This document shows, in pieces, positions 1 through 6,464 of a DNA stretch of 12,255 nt. The translations under genes and the position numbers were made by a program. The stretch lies in NCBI GenBank assembly GCA_903889785.1, contig CAISYT010000120.1, positions 1 to 12,255 of the forward strand, given 5' to 3'. The notes beneath the pieces are model-generated. The model searched no databases, was not told the DNA's origin, and was given only the letters and a program-made list of their open reading frames with translations. Position 1 is the first letter of the stretch, and each line of letters opens with the position of its first letter. The stretch comes from an uncultured Caulobacterales bacterium (GTDB taxonomy: Bacteria > Pseudomonadota > Alphaproteobacteria > Caulobacterales > Caulobacteraceae).

Positions 1-219
1 AAGGCCTGCCTCGACCTGCTCGGCCAAATCGTCAGGATAGGCCCGCGCGTTCGCGTAATAGTGGACGCAGGCTTCGGTTGTAACAGTGAAACCCGGCGGC
101 ACCGGCAAGCCCAGGGCGCTCATCTCCGCCAGATTGGCACCCTTGCCGCCAAGCAGAGTCTTCATCGAGGCGTCGCCATCCGCGCCGCCGCCGCCGAAGG
201 AATAGACCCAAGCCGTCAT
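1..219 (-). CDS. ppdK: Pyruvate, phosphate dikinase, N-terminal part (runs off the window)
   Basis: This encodes the first 73 residues of pyruvate, phosphate dikinase, which interconverts pyruvate, ATP and phosphate with PEP, AMP and pyrophosphate in the cytoplasm. What is visible is the start of the nucleotide-binding domain: the opening MTAWVYSFGGGGADGDAS, then KTLLGGKGANLAEMS, then LPVPPGFTVTTEAC, all typical of the family. The rest of the gene (a full enzyme is near 900 residues) lies beyond position 1. The start at 219 is chosen because GAGGAG sits about 8 bases upstream. An in-frame ATG eight codons earlier would place that Shine-Dalgarno inside the coding region. The gene follows dipM on the same strand after a 204-bp gap, so it probably has its own promoter. 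Confidence 0.93.
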   Translation of the reverse strand, partial: MTAWVYSFGGGGADGDASMKTLLGGKGANLAEMSALGLPVPPGFTVTTEACVHYYANARAYPDDLAEQVEAGL

Positions 220-263
220 CACTGAGCTCCTCTTCCCCATGAAGTGTAGGAGCTTGCCCTCGC

Positions 264-269
264 CTTATA
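264..269 (-). promoter_or_regulatory. Possible -10 element for ppdK
   Basis: On the minus strand TATAAG lies about 45 bases upstream of the ppdK start in a locally AT-richer stretch. No good -35 hexamer sits at 16-18 bp; the nearest are GCTTCA and TTCAGA. This is a weak candidate, supported mainly by its position and by the need for a ppdK promoter somewhere in this gap. Confidence 0.3.
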
Positions 270-316
270 CAAATCACGCTGCATTCTGAAGCTGCGAAGA
301 CGATTTTTTCGAAATC

Positions 317-418
317 CGTCATCCCGAGTCATCGGTGCCCGCTACAACAGCCTCGCCCCAAGGCCGGGGCACCTGTTCTTGGCTCCCGGCGCTCCGCTTC
401 GCTGCGGCCGGGATGACG
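317..418. repeat. Composite palindromic intergenic repeat
   Basis: A 102-bp block is bounded by a perfect 9-bp inverted repeat, CGTCATCCC at 317-325 and GGGATGACG at 410-418. Inside it are nested hairpins: GGTGCCC at 334-340 with GGGCACC at 367-373, GCCCC at 355-359 with GGGGC at 366-370, and CCCGGC at 385-390 with GCCGGG at 407-412, the last closing a GCTCCGCTTCGCTGCG loop. Sequences of this last type, with an AGCGAAGCGGAG core between CCGG arms, are in my recollection common dispersed extragenic elements in Caulobacterales and other alphaproteobacteria. It lies between the dipM stop codon and ppdK, so its transcript could also act as a terminator or 3' stabiliser for dipM. There is no U-tract for a classic intrinsic terminator. 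Confidence 0.65.
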
Positions 419-423
419 TCTGG

Positions 424-1869
424 TTATTTCGGCAGCACCAGCGCAGGGTCGATCGGGCGGGCCTTGTCCTTGGTCGTAGGAGCGTAGCGCACCTCGAAGT
501 GCAGCTGGGGCTCGGAAACCCCGCCGCTCATCCCGACGAGGCCGATCTGCTGGCCCTGGGTGACGGTCTGGCGCATCTTCACTTCCGTGCGCTGCAGATG
601 GGCGTAAGCCGTGACCCAGCCCTCTGCATGCTTGATCAGTACCAGGTTGCCGAACTCCGGAACCTGGTCGCCCGCATAAACCACTTCTCCAGCGGCGGCG
701 GCATGTACCGCGGATCCTGCGGGGCTACGAATGTCGATCCCATCACTGCGCTGGCCTGTTCCCTTGGGGCCAAAGCCTCCCAGGACCTCTCCCATCACCG
801 GCGAGATGAACCGACCGCGTCCGACGGCCAACACATCGGCATCGGTTGGGACAGCGGCCGTGTCGATAATCGGCGAAGCTGCCGGCTCAGGGCGCGGATA
901 GGTCGCGGGCGGAGCCGCTGGCAAACGCGGATAGCTGATCACCGGCGCAGCGGGTGCCTGGCGCGGATAAATCGTGGCCGGCGTGGACGACCCAATCGGT
1001 GCGGCTGGCGCAACCGGCGCTGCGGAGGGCTTTGGGGTAGAGGGCGCATAGGCCGGGCTAGCGTAGGCGGTGGCCGCGGGCGGAGTGTATCCCGGCGCGG
1101 GCTGCACGCGCTTGAGCGGACCGGTGTCCTTGTAACCCTTAGGCAGGATCAGTTTTTCACCCGAGTGGATCGACGAACCGACCATCTTGCCGTTCGCCCC
1201 AGCCAGGGCCTTCGGCGTAACCTTGAAGCGCAAGGCGATGGAATAGATCGTGTCGCCGCTACCGACCACATAGGCCTTGGCCTTGACGCGCGGCCCCTTC
1301 AGCCTCTGGCCTGGCTTGATCTTGTAGGGTGGCTCGATCTTGTTGGCGTCAGCCAGTTCCTGACGCGAAATGTCGAAGTCGCGGGCGATGGCATCGATCG
1401 TGTCGCGGCGCTTAACCACATGCACCTGCGGCGGGCCTTGGGTGTCGATCACCTTGCCGGTCACCGAGTACACGGTGATGGGCGCAGGAGCCGGCGGTGG
1501 CGCGCTGTAGGTCTGCGTTTGCGGCGGTGCGGGCCGCTCTTCTGGAATCGGCACCGGCTGCGGCCGAGGTGCCGGAGGCGCAGGCGGCTCGGGCGCGGCG
1601 ACGGAGGCAGGTACGGGTACGGGAGCGGGTGTGGGTGCCGGGGCAGGCACTGCGGCCGGCAAGGCCAATGGCTGGCTCGTCACGGGCGCAGTCGGTGATG
1701 CCGTCGGCGCCGCAGGGGTTGAGGCCAGAACCGGCGCAGGCGCAGCTTGAACAGCGGGCGAAGGGGCGCTGTTGATCGGATAGGCCGGTGACTGAGCCGC
1801 AGAAGCGCAACCGGTCAGAGCCAGTGCGGCGGACGCGATGAGAGCCATCTGGCCGATCTGTTGACGCAT
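424..1869 (-). CDS. dipM: DipM/NlpD-type LysM-LytM lipoprotein, probable amidase activator
   Basis: A 481-residue envelope protein. Residues 1-20 form a signal peptide ending in the lipobox L18-T19-G20-C21, so it is predicted to be lipid-anchored. Residues 22-130 are a Pro/Ala-rich linker. Two LysM domains (about 149-190 and 199-243) bind peptidoglycan. A second Pro/Ala linker with three YPR-type repeats (301-326) precedes a C-terminal LytM/M23 domain (355-478). The zinc site is degenerate: the first His of H-x-G-x-D is S375 (D379 kept), H424 is kept, and the HxH motif reads Q455-L-H457. Such domains in NlpD, EnvC and Caulobacter DipM do not cut peptidoglycan but activate amidases or other autolysins. 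As I recall Caulobacter DipM is longer and has four LysM domains; E. coli nlpD also lies after surE-pcm, so the symbol rests on context. The start at 1869 is supported by AAGGAA five bases upstream and by the signal peptide; 21 in-frame codons upstream are unlikely to be used. Confidence 0.85.
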   Translation of the reverse strand: MRQQIGQMALIASAALALTGCASAAQSPAYPINSAPSPAVQAAPAPVLASTPAAPTASPTAPVTSQPLALPAAVPAPAPTPAPVPVPASVAAPEPPAPPAPRPQPVPIPEERPAPPQTQTYSAPPPAPAPITVYSVTGKVIDTQGPPQVHVVKRRDTIDAIARDFDISRQELADANKIEPPYKIKPGQRLKGPRVKAKAYVVGSGDTIYSIALRFKVTPKALAGANGKMVGSSIHSGEKLILPKGYKDTGPLKRVQPAPGYTPPAATAYASPAYAPSTPKPSAAPVAPAAPIGSSTPATIYPRQAPAAPVISYPRLPAAPPATYPRPEPAASPIIDTAAVPTDADVLAVGRGRFISPVMGEVLGGFGPKGTGQRSDGIDIRSPAGSAVHAAAAGEVVYAGDQVPEFGNLVLIKHAEGWVTAYAHLQRTEVKMRQTVTQGQQIGLVGMSGGVSEPQLHFEVRYAPTTKDKARPIDPALVLPK

Positions 1870-1884
1870 CGCGCTTCCTTTCTC

Positions 1885-1928
1885 GAATCCAAGCCCAAAC
1901 GCACTCTTAATTCTAAACGAAGCGTTAA
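1885..1928 (-). promoter_or_regulatory. dipM upstream region: CtrA-like box, -10-like hexamer, GANTC site
   Basis: Only 78 bp separate pcm from dipM, but the stretch is AT-rich and motif-dense. On the minus strand TTAA-N7-TTTA (1928-1914) matches the CtrA consensus TTAA-N7-TTAA with one mismatch. TAGAAT (1915-1910) resembles a -10 hexamer and overlaps the box. GATTC (1889-1885), a GANTC site for CcrM-type methylation, lies 16 bases before the ATG. Together these suggest cell-cycle control of dipM, independent of the upstream serS-surE-pcm transcript. This is inference from short motifs; no convincing -35 is visible. Confidence 0.4.
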
Positions 1929-1947
1929 CCACCGCTTCACAGAGCCT

Positions 1948-2616
1948 TCAGAGCTCCTTGGCAACGCCATCTAGCATGGGCACAAAACGTACCTCTCCCA
2001 GCTGTTCCTTGGTAAATTCGCCCTTGCCGTCCCCGGCGTAACGCACCAATCGCTGCACCGGACCCTTGCCAACCGGCGCCACCAGCACGCCCGAAGGCTT
2101 GAGCTGTTTGAGCAATCGGTCTGGCTCCTCAGACGATGCGGCTGTGACCAGAATACGGTCGAACGGTGCCTGTTCGACCCAACCGTCGCCGCCGTCACCA
2201 AAACGCGTGATAACATTTGTCAGGCCAAGGGTGGCAAACCGCTTCTCCGCCTCGCCCATCAGGGTGCGGTAGCGCTCCACAGTATAAACTAGCCGCGCCA
2301 AGCGAGACAGGATCGCGGTCTGGTAGCCGCTACCGGTACCGATTTCCAGCACACGCGCGCGCGGCTCCAGCGTCAAAGCCTGGGTCATGAGCCCCACAAT
2401 AAACGGCTGGCTGATCGTCTGGCCGCAGGCGATCGGCAGGGCGCTGTCTTCCCAGGCGCGGTCGCGGAAGAGATCGGGCGTGAACAGGTCGCGCGGCGTT
2501 TTTTCAATCGCCGAAAGCACGGCAGGATCAGTAACCCCCTGCGAACGGAGCACCAGAACCAGTCGGGCCAGCCGCGTCTGCGCCGTCTCTACCGGATCAT
2601 CCGCTTCGTCGGACAT
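1948..2616 (-). CDS. pcm: Protein-L-isoaspartate O-methyltransferase
   Basis: This 222-residue cytoplasmic enzyme transfers a methyl group from S-adenosylmethionine to L-isoaspartyl residues, starting repair of damaged proteins. The family hallmark GQTISQP is at 65-71 and the SAM-binding motif I, EIGTGSGYQTA, at 91-101. VYTVERY (110-116) is the post-motif acidic strand and DRILVTAA the later core strand. The length is normal for the family. The ATG overlaps the surE stop by one base (TGATG), so translation is likely coupled to surE, as in the widespread surE-pcm pair. The next gene, dipM, is 78 bp downstream. Confidence 0.95.
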   Translation of the reverse strand: MSDEADDPVETAQTRLARLVLVLRSQGVTDPAVLSAIEKTPRDLFTPDLFRDRAWEDSALPIACGQTISQPFIVGLMTQALTLEPRARVLEIGTGSGYQTAILSRLARLVYTVERYRTLMGEAEKRFATLGLTNVITRFGDGGDGWVEQAPFDRILVTAASSEEPDRLLKQLKPSGVLVAPVGKGPVQRLVRYAGDGKGEFTKEQLGEVRFVPMLDGVAKEL

Positions 2617-3404
2617 CAGGCGTGGACCTTGGGGATGGCTCCGCCGATACGTCCCTTGAGCGCGCCCAGGGCCGCTTGGTGCGTCAAGTCGATGTGCAAC
2701 GGCGTAATAGAAATCTTCCCGGCAGCGATGGCCGCGAGGTCTGTACCCTCACCCAGCTTCACCTCACCGTTGCGAAAGCCCATCCAATAATAATCGCGAC
2801 CGCGCAGATCGGTGCGCCGCTCGGCATGGGTCCCATTAAAGCCCCGGAAGCCCTGGCGGGTCACTTCCACCTGAGTCACCTGCTCGGGCAGCCGGCAGGG
2901 AAAATTGACATTCATGACGGCATCATTCGGCCAACCTGCCTTGAGCAGGCTCTGAATCACGCCCGGGCCGTGGATCATCGCCACCTCGAAGGGCGCACGC
3001 TCATCGTCGTGAAACACCAACAGCGCCTGGCTCAAGGCAATCGCAGGCACGCCCAACACCATGCCTTGAATGGCACCCGCCACCGTGCCCGACATACTCA
3101 CATCCTCGGCCAGGTTCTGGCCACGGTTGACGCCAGAAAGCACCAGATCGGGCTTGGCACCCTGAACGAGGTCTTGCACTGCCAGCATCACACAGTCGGT
3201 TGGCGTGCCATCCACGGCAAACCGGCGTTCGCCCAGCCGCCGCACCCGCAGCGGGTCGGCCAAGGTCAGCGCACGGCTGGCCCCAGACTGTTCGTATTCG
3301 GGTGCCACCACCCAGACGTCATCAGTCAGGACGGCGGCGATCTTTTCCAGCGCCGTGAGCCCTTCGGCATGAATGCCGTCGTCGTTGGTGATGAGGATTC
3401 TCAA
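2616..3404 (-). CDS. surE: 5'/3'-nucleotidase SurE
   Basis: A 262-residue metal-dependent nucleotidase that removes phosphate from nucleoside monophosphates; in the family it is linked to stationary-phase survival. The N-terminus MRILITNDDGI carries the metal ligands D8 and D9. S40 in EYEQSGAS and N93 in SGVNRGQNLAEDVSMSGTV complete the metal site. The conserved GTPTDCV stretch is at 67-73. The start is TTG at 3404, fixed by the invariant family start; the open frame continues upstream into serS but nothing there looks like SurE. The Shine-Dalgarno is poor (GGGCTTTGGG) and the serS stop is only 10 bases away, so coupling to serS is likely. The stop overlaps the pcm ATG. Confidence 0.94.
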   Translation of the reverse strand: MRILITNDDGIHAEGLTALEKIAAVLTDDVWVVAPEYEQSGASRALTLADPLRVRRLGERRFAVDGTPTDCVMLAVQDLVQGAKPDLVLSGVNRGQNLAEDVSMSGTVAGAIQGMVLGVPAIALSQALLVFHDDERAPFEVAMIHGPGVIQSLLKAGWPNDAVMNVNFPCRLPEQVTQVEVTRQGFRGFNGTHAERRTDLRGRDYYWMGFRNGEVKLGEGTDLAAIAAGKISITPLHIDLTHQAALGALKGRIGGAIPKVHA

Positions 3405-3414
3405 CCCAAAGCCC

Positions 3415-4749
3415 TCACAACTTACCACCGATAGACGTCGCGCCGCCCATGTAGCGCTGTAGCACCGCGGGTATGGCCACCGAGCCATCTTCCTGTTGGT
3501 AGTTTTCCAGCACGGCCACCAGGGTGCGTCCAACCGCAAGGCCCGAGCCGTTCAGGGTGTGCACGAAGCGCGTGCCTTTCTCGCCCGCCCTCTGGGTCCG
3601 GGCATCCATGCGCCGGGCCTGGAAGTCGCCACAGTTGGAGCACGAACTGATCTCGCGGAACGTGGCCTGGCTAGGCAGCCACACCTCGAGGTCATAGGTT
3701 TTTCGCGCACCGAAACCCATGTCGCCGGTACACAGCAGCACGGTGCGGAAAGGCAATTCCAGCGCCTGAAGCAGACCCTCGGCGCAGGCCGTCATGCGGT
3801 CGTGTTCGATGTCGGACTGATCTGGCGTGGTGATCGAAACCAGCTCGACCTTGTAGAACTGATGCTGCCGGATCATCCCGCGCGTGTCGCGCCCGCTGGC
3901 ACCGGCCTCAGATCGAAAGCTGGGCGTCAAGGCGGTGAGGCGTAGCGGAAGCGCTTCTTCCGCTAGGATCGATTCGCGGACGATATTGGTTAGCGAGACT
4001 TCTGCGGTTGGGATCAGATAAAGAGCCGCTTCGCCCGACAGCAGAAAATCCCTGGATTCGCTATCTAACGCTGCAACGCGTTCGGCTGTTTTGAACAGAT
4101 CGTCTTCAAACTTTGGCAACTGACCGGTTCCGAACATCGCATGGCCACGCACCAGCAAGGGCGGCGAGACCTCGGTATAGCCGTTCTGCTGGGTTTGATG
4201 ATCGAGCATGAACTGGCCGATGGCCCGCTCCAGCCGCGCTAACTCGCCCTTGAGCACGACGAATCGGGCACCCGACATCCGCGCCGCCGCTTCGAAATCC
4301 ATTCCACCCAAGCGCTCGCCGATATCGACGTGATCCTTGGGGCTGTTGATGGTGCGGGGCGTGCCCCAGCGCCGCACTTCGACGTTGTCGTGCTCGTCCG
4401 CTCCGACCGGCACGTCAGACGCCGGGATGTTAGGCAGGGCGGCCAGAAGATAGCGCAGCTCGGCGGCCAAACTGGCCTGCACCTCAGCGGCATCGCTCCC
4501 CTGCCCTTTCAGCGTATCCACCTCGGCCAGAAGGCGCTCGACCTCGGCCTCATCCTTCTTGGCCTTGGCCTGACCGATCAGCTTGGAAAGCTCATTCCGC
4601 TTGGCCTGCGCCTGTTCGGCTGCGGTAAGGGCAGCCCGCATCTGGCTGTCCAGCGCCACGGCCTGGGCGGCCTTGCCGGCCTGACCCTTGCCGGCCCAGG
4701 CGCGCTCGTAGTGGTCGGGGTTTTCCCGAATGGCCTTGATGTCGTGCAT
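3415..4749 (-). CDS. serS: Serine--tRNA ligase
   Basis: A 444-residue class II aminoacyl-tRNA synthetase charging tRNA-Ser (and tRNA-Sec where present). Residues 1-105 form the N-terminal coiled-coil arm that grips the tRNA long arm. The catalytic domain shows TAEVSLTN (248-255), motif 2 with FRSEAGASGRDTRGM and RQHQFYKVE (278-302), and motif 3 with LNGSGLAVGRTLVAVLENYQ (399-418). The stretch before YLIPTAEV (about 219-242) looks some 15 residues longer than in most bacterial SerS. The ATG at 4749 gives the standard opening MHDIKAIRENP. No Shine-Dalgarno precedes it, and a promoter-like pair ends about seven bases upstream, so the message may be leaderless. surE and pcm follow closely, probably as one operon. 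Confidence 0.96.
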   Translation of the reverse strand: MHDIKAIRENPDHYERAWAGKGQAGKAAQAVALDSQMRAALTAAEQAQAKRNELSKLIGQAKAKKDEAEVERLLAEVDTLKGQGSDAAEVQASLAAELRYLLAALPNIPASDVPVGADEHDNVEVRRWGTPRTINSPKDHVDIGERLGGMDFEAAARMSGARFVVLKGELARLERAIGQFMLDHQTQQNGYTEVSPPLLVRGHAMFGTGQLPKFEDDLFKTAERVAALDSESRDFLLSGEAALYLIPTAEVSLTNIVRESILAEEALPLRLTALTPSFRSEAGASGRDTRGMIRQHQFYKVELVSITTPDQSDIEHDRMTACAEGLLQALELPFRTVLLCTGDMGFGARKTYDLEVWLPSQATFREISSCSNCGDFQARRMDARTQRAGEKGTRFVHTLNGSGLAVGRTLVAVLENYQQEDGSVAIPAVLQRYMGGATSIGGKL

Positions 4750-4755
4750 GAAGGT

Positions 4756-4784
4756 TTCATAAGGCGCGTTGCCGAGGGTGCCAA
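4756..4784 (-). promoter_or_regulatory. Candidate leaderless serS promoter
   Basis: On the minus strand TTGGCA (4784-4779) is followed after exactly 17 bp by TATGAA (4761-4756). The expected transcription start, about seven bases downstream, falls on the A of the serS ATG at 4749. The absence of a Shine-Dalgarno agrees with a leaderless mRNA. The rest of the tatC-serS gap (4785-4879) holds nothing I can identify; a 27-codon ORF there starting near 4873 has no ribosome site. Confidence 0.5.
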
Positions 4785-4879
4785 CGGTTTAGGCGGCGAA
4801 TCCGGCGTCATGGCGACGCATAATGGCACCAGGGCAATCACTAGGCCGGCGCAAGGCCAGGGTCACAGCCATGTTGGGG

Positions 4880-5767
4880 TTAGCCCTTCGCCGTCGCATC
4901 GTCCCGTTTGCGGCGGCGCTCGATAAGCCAGACGCAAATAATCGAGATTTCGTAGAGTATGATAATCGGCACCGCCAAGGTGACCTGGCTGATCGGGTCC
5001 GGTGGAGTCAGGATGGCGGCCACCACGAATATGGCCACAATGGCGTAGCGCCGCCCGGCTCGCAGCATCTTGCTGTCGACCAGACCCGCCAGGCCGGCGA
5101 GCGCCAAGACGACCGGCAGCTGGAAACAAAGCCCAAAGGCCATCAGCAGGGTGGTAACCAGGGTCAGGTATTCCGACACCTTCGGCATCAGCTCAACGGT
5201 GACACCGCCGGTACCCACGATCTGCTGGCTCAGGGCAAACCACAGCACGAACGGCAGCATGATGTAATAAACCAGCGCCGCCCCGGCCGCGAACAGCACC
5301 GGCGAGGCCAGCAGAAACGGCAAGAAAGCGTGCCGCTCTTTGCGGTACAGCCCAGGCGCGACAAAACGGTACAGCTGCCAGGCCAGAACCGGGAAGGCCA
5401 TAACAACGGCACCGAAGCCCGCCAACTTGATCTTGGTGAAGAAGAACTCCAGCGGGGCAGTGAAGATGAACTTCATCGAGCCCGCCGCAACAGGCGGCGC
5501 GGCCTTTAACCCGATCAAGGTCAACAGCAGGTCGAACGGGCCATGATGGCTGCCGGCCACCTTCTGCTCGGCCAGCAGGCCCGAGCCCACCTCAAACGGG
5601 TGGATCAAGACAAGGTAGATCTGGCCGGCGAACAGAAAACAGATCCCAAAGGTGATCGCTACGGCTACCACACTGACCAGCAGGCGCGAGCGCAGTTCGA
5701 TCAGGTGATCGAGCAGGGGCGCGCGGGAGGCCTCGATCTCATGCTCTTCGGGCGGCTGGTCGGTCAC
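4880..5767 (-). CDS. tatC: Twin-arginine translocase subunit TatC
   Basis: A 295-residue inner-membrane protein and the core receptor of the Tat pathway, which exports folded proteins bearing twin-arginine signal peptides. Family signatures are DHLIELRSRLL (20-30), FPVLAWQLYRFVAPGLYRKERH (125-146; E144 is the conserved acidic residue) and ILTPPDPISQ (252-261), with about six membrane segments. Relative to E. coli TatC (from memory) the loop between membrane segments 1 and 2 is about 32 residues longer, around residues 60-100, and includes a hydrophobic run FDLLLTLIGL. The C-terminus is a short basic cytoplasmic tail. Translation starts at GTG 5767, whose GTGA overlaps the tatB stop by four bases, so the two are translationally coupled. 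Confidence 0.95.
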   Translation of the reverse strand: MTDQPPEEHEIEASRAPLLDHLIELRSRLLVSVVAVAITFGICFLFAGQIYLVLIHPFEVGSGLLAEQKVAGSHHGPFDLLLTLIGLKAAPPVAAGSMKFIFTAPLEFFFTKIKLAGFGAVVMAFPVLAWQLYRFVAPGLYRKERHAFLPFLLASPVLFAAGAALVYYIMLPFVLWFALSQQIVGTGGVTVELMPKVSEYLTLVTTLLMAFGLCFQLPVVLALAGLAGLVDSKMLRAGRRYAIVAIFVVAAILTPPDPISQVTLAVPIIILYEISIICVWLIERRRKRDDATAKG

Positions 5768-6294
5768 GACTTGGCCTTGGGCTTAGCGGGAGACTTAGCT
5801 TTCGCCGCGGGCTTGGCGACCGGACTAACGGTCGGCGGCTTGATTTTGGCACTGGTGGTCTTGGATTTGGCTTTCGGTCGAGCGGTCTGCCCCTCGGCCT
5901 CAGCCACCCGTTTCTTGCGGTTGATGATCTTCTCGGCCTGGGTCTCAGGATAACGCAGATACGATTCCGGCTCGGCGGGACTGTAGGGCGCACCGTCGAT
6001 CATGGTGGTGCCGCCGTGAATGGTATTGTCGATCGCGGTAATATGTTCATCCACCGCCGCCTTTTCCGATAGCGCTGTCTCTCGCATGGCGGCCACTTCC
6101 TTGCGCAGGTCGTCCAGTTCGGACTGGCGGGCCATCTCATCGAAACTGGCGCGGAACTCATTGGCCATCCCTCGCAGGCGGCCGACGAATTTGCCCATCT
6201 TGCGCAGCATGAGCGGCAAGTCTTTCGGCCCGATCACCAATAAGGCGACGATGGCGATGACGAAGTATTCTAGCGATCCGACTTGAGGAAGCAT
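5764..6294 (-). CDS. tatB: Sec-independent translocase subunit TatB
   Basis: A 176-residue inner-membrane protein that pairs with TatC in the signal-peptide receptor complex. A single N-terminal membrane helix (about residues 9-21) is followed by the hinge GPKDLP (22-27) and a long amphipathic helix (28-80) containing RKMGKFVGRLRGMANEFRA. The last 45 or so residues are a Lys/Pro/Ala-rich, low-complexity tail, probably disordered and variable. Start 6294 gives MLPQVGSLEYFVI, the normal TatB opening. The open frame extends to a TTG at 6330 but gives atypical sequence. The ribosome site is weak. The gene overlaps tatC by four bases but is separated from tatA by 170 bp, which is unusual. Confidence 0.93.
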   Translation of the reverse strand: MLPQVGSLEYFVIAIVALLVIGPKDLPLMLRKMGKFVGRLRGMANEFRASFDEMARQSELDDLRKEVAAMRETALSEKAAVDEHITAIDNTIHGGTTMIDGAPYSPAEPESYLRYPETQAEKIINRKKRVAEAEGQTARPKAKSKTTSAKIKPPTVSPVAKPAAKAKSPAKPKAKS

Positions 6295-6355
6295 GGTTTG
6301 ACTTTTGGGCCTGCGCGCGCCTGGGATCAAGCGCCGCGAGGCGCGTGAAGGGGAT

Positions 6356-6381
6356 GATTTTGGAAGATAGCGCCCAAAATC
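6356..6381. promoter_or_regulatory. Perfect inverted repeat upstream of tatB
   Basis: GATTTTGG (6356-6363) and CCAAAATC (6374-6381) form a perfect 8-bp inverted repeat around a 10-base spacer, AAGATAGCGC, about 60 bp upstream of tatB. The AT-rich arms and the spacing of roughly two helical turns between arm centres suit an operator for a dimeric regulator. It could also form an RNA hairpin in the tatA-tatB transcript. A shorter GC hairpin, GCGCC-GCGA-GGCGC, lies at 6331-6344. Confidence 0.45.
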
Positions 6382-6409
6382 TGCAACGCGTAGGTCAACT
6401 CAGACCCAC

Positions 6410-6458
6410 AAAGCGCGATTAGCGGCGAAACCGCAACCCGCTTCCGGTCAAACGCTTT
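6410..6458. repeat. Possible dispersed intergenic repeat after tatA
   Basis: The 49-bp block just after the tatA stop is bounded by AAAGCG (6410-6415) and CGCTTT (6453-6458) and contains a small GCGG-CGAAA-CCGC hairpin (6422-6434). Read on the minus strand it begins AAAGCGTTTGACCGGAAGCG and continues to GGTTTCG. This resembles, from memory, short repeats common between genes of alphaproteobacteria that start AAAGCGTTT and contain GGAAGCGG. Only one copy is present in this window, so its repeated nature is inference. Confidence 0.4.
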
Positions 6459-6464
6459 AGGCGC

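Noticed and set aside
379..1698. A 439-codon open frame on the plus strand opposite dipM
   Set aside because: It is rich in Arg, Gly and Cys, has no recognisable domain and mirrors the GC-rich Pro/Ala linkers of dipM; it is a codon-bias shadow.
2622..3434. A 270-codon open frame on the plus strand opposite surE
   Set aside because: The composition is His/Gln/Arg-rich and it coincides with strongly conserved SurE on the other strand; no ribosome site or family similarity.
4790..4873. A 27-codon ORF (starting MAVTLALRRP) between tatC and serS on the minus strand
   Set aside because: No Shine-Dalgarno, no hydrophobic or conserved pattern, and the length is expected by chance.
4823..5509. A 228-codon open frame on the plus strand opposite tatC
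   Set aside because: It is a hydrophilic reverse image of a membrane protein, typical of antisense frames, with no motif.
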